From Bacteroidota bacterium (lineage in GTDB: Bacteria; Bacteroidota; Bacteroidia; Bacteroidales; B39-G9), in NCBI GenBank assembly GCA_015222055.1, contig JADFUR010000101.1, forward strand, positions 1-32,573: a DNA stretch of 32,573 nt, given 5' to 3'. The notes beneath the pieces are model-generated. The model was not told where the DNA came from and made no database searches. It saw nothing but the letters and a program-made list of their open reading frames with translations. Both the position numbers and the translations under genes were made by a program. Positions 32,262 to 32,573 of this stretch are shown in pieces. Within the stretch, counting starts at the first letter, position 1, and each line of letters begins with the position of its first letter.

Positions 32262-32573
32262 TTTATTAGCTTACTCGTCATTGCGAGGGCGAAGACCGAA
32301 GTAATCCCATAAAATTAAATTTTTGACCTTCCAGCGTCGGATTAATTAGGATTAAACCCGCAAGTTTTTTTTTATTAATAGAAAAGAAGCTAAGCGGAAA
32401 TAATTTGAAGCAAACCATGAGGTTTCTTACAAAACGAAAATAGAACACAGATGACACAGATTATACAGATAGCCGCAGATCAAATTTATTTAAATTAAAA
32501 TCCAATTACTTTGCTAAGCAAAAATAAAATTGTCCTTTTGTTTGTAAATGGATATTTTACCGAAGGGAAAAAA
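32262..32573. other. Gene-less tail with dispersed-repeat fragments
   Basis: At 32276-32308 lies CGTCATTGCGAGGGCGAAGA followed by CCGAAGTAATCC, a copy of the motif at 6649-6686. At 32455-32480 lies ACACAGATGACACAGATT followed by a similar ACAGAT unit, a short direct repeat. No ORF is credible. Confidence 0.55.

Overview
The window is AT-rich DNA from a member of the Bacteroidota, most likely a Bacteroidales or Marinilabiliales relative. The evidence is the gene content: two proteins with type IX secretion (T9SS) C-terminal sorting domains, the T9SS component PorT next to ubiE/menG, a TamL-like Omp85 lipoprotein next to a TrmH-type methyltransferase, a LytTR regulator with a membrane domain, and a FISUMP-domain protein. 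Promoters also follow the TAnnTTTG -7 box typical of this phylum.

Layout. (1) 1-2300: two orphan genes (a lipoprotein and a DUF3667-like zinc-ribbon membrane protein) among hairpin repeats. (2) 2310-13690: an accessory block. A recurring promoter-leader module of about 120-155 bp (copies at 2311, 4703, 6759, 9255 and 11309) sits in front of successive unrelated genes: a T9SS cargo protein plus a FISUMP protein, a GH29 fucosidase, a LytTR regulator plus an Ntn-hydrolase, another T9SS cargo protein, and an RDD/Tiki-like fusion. (3) 13930-18721: a TPP riboswitch with a clear terminator/antiterminator switch, followed by a tight thiamine operon (methyltransferase, thiM, thiE, thiL, thiD, tenA). 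(4) 18930-22240: a sixth copy of the module, followed by three genes for outer-membrane-type proteins. (5) 22510-32573: core chromosome with rpmH, an SDR oxidoreductase, a polytopic membrane protein, ubiE/menG, porT, a COG2509 flavoprotein, a TrmH-like methyltransferase and a TamL-like Omp85 protein, separated by REP-like hairpins.

The most interesting pattern is in blocks 2 and 4. Three intergenic regions (9027-9160, 20593-20720, 21411-21541) have the architecture of integron attC sites: R''-L''-variable-L'-R' with imperfect stems. In two cases the R'' box is the exact reverse complement of a GTTRRRY-like box lying just after the conserved palindrome of a promoter module (6899-6905 with 9027-9033; 19053-19059 with 20593-20599). 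I read this as integron-like gene cassettes inserted at several dispersed promoter-plus-attI-like sites, with no integrase gene in the window. The cassette-borne genes encode secreted or outer-membrane proteins and a sensor-regulator/hydrolase pair. This is an inference from sequence pattern only.
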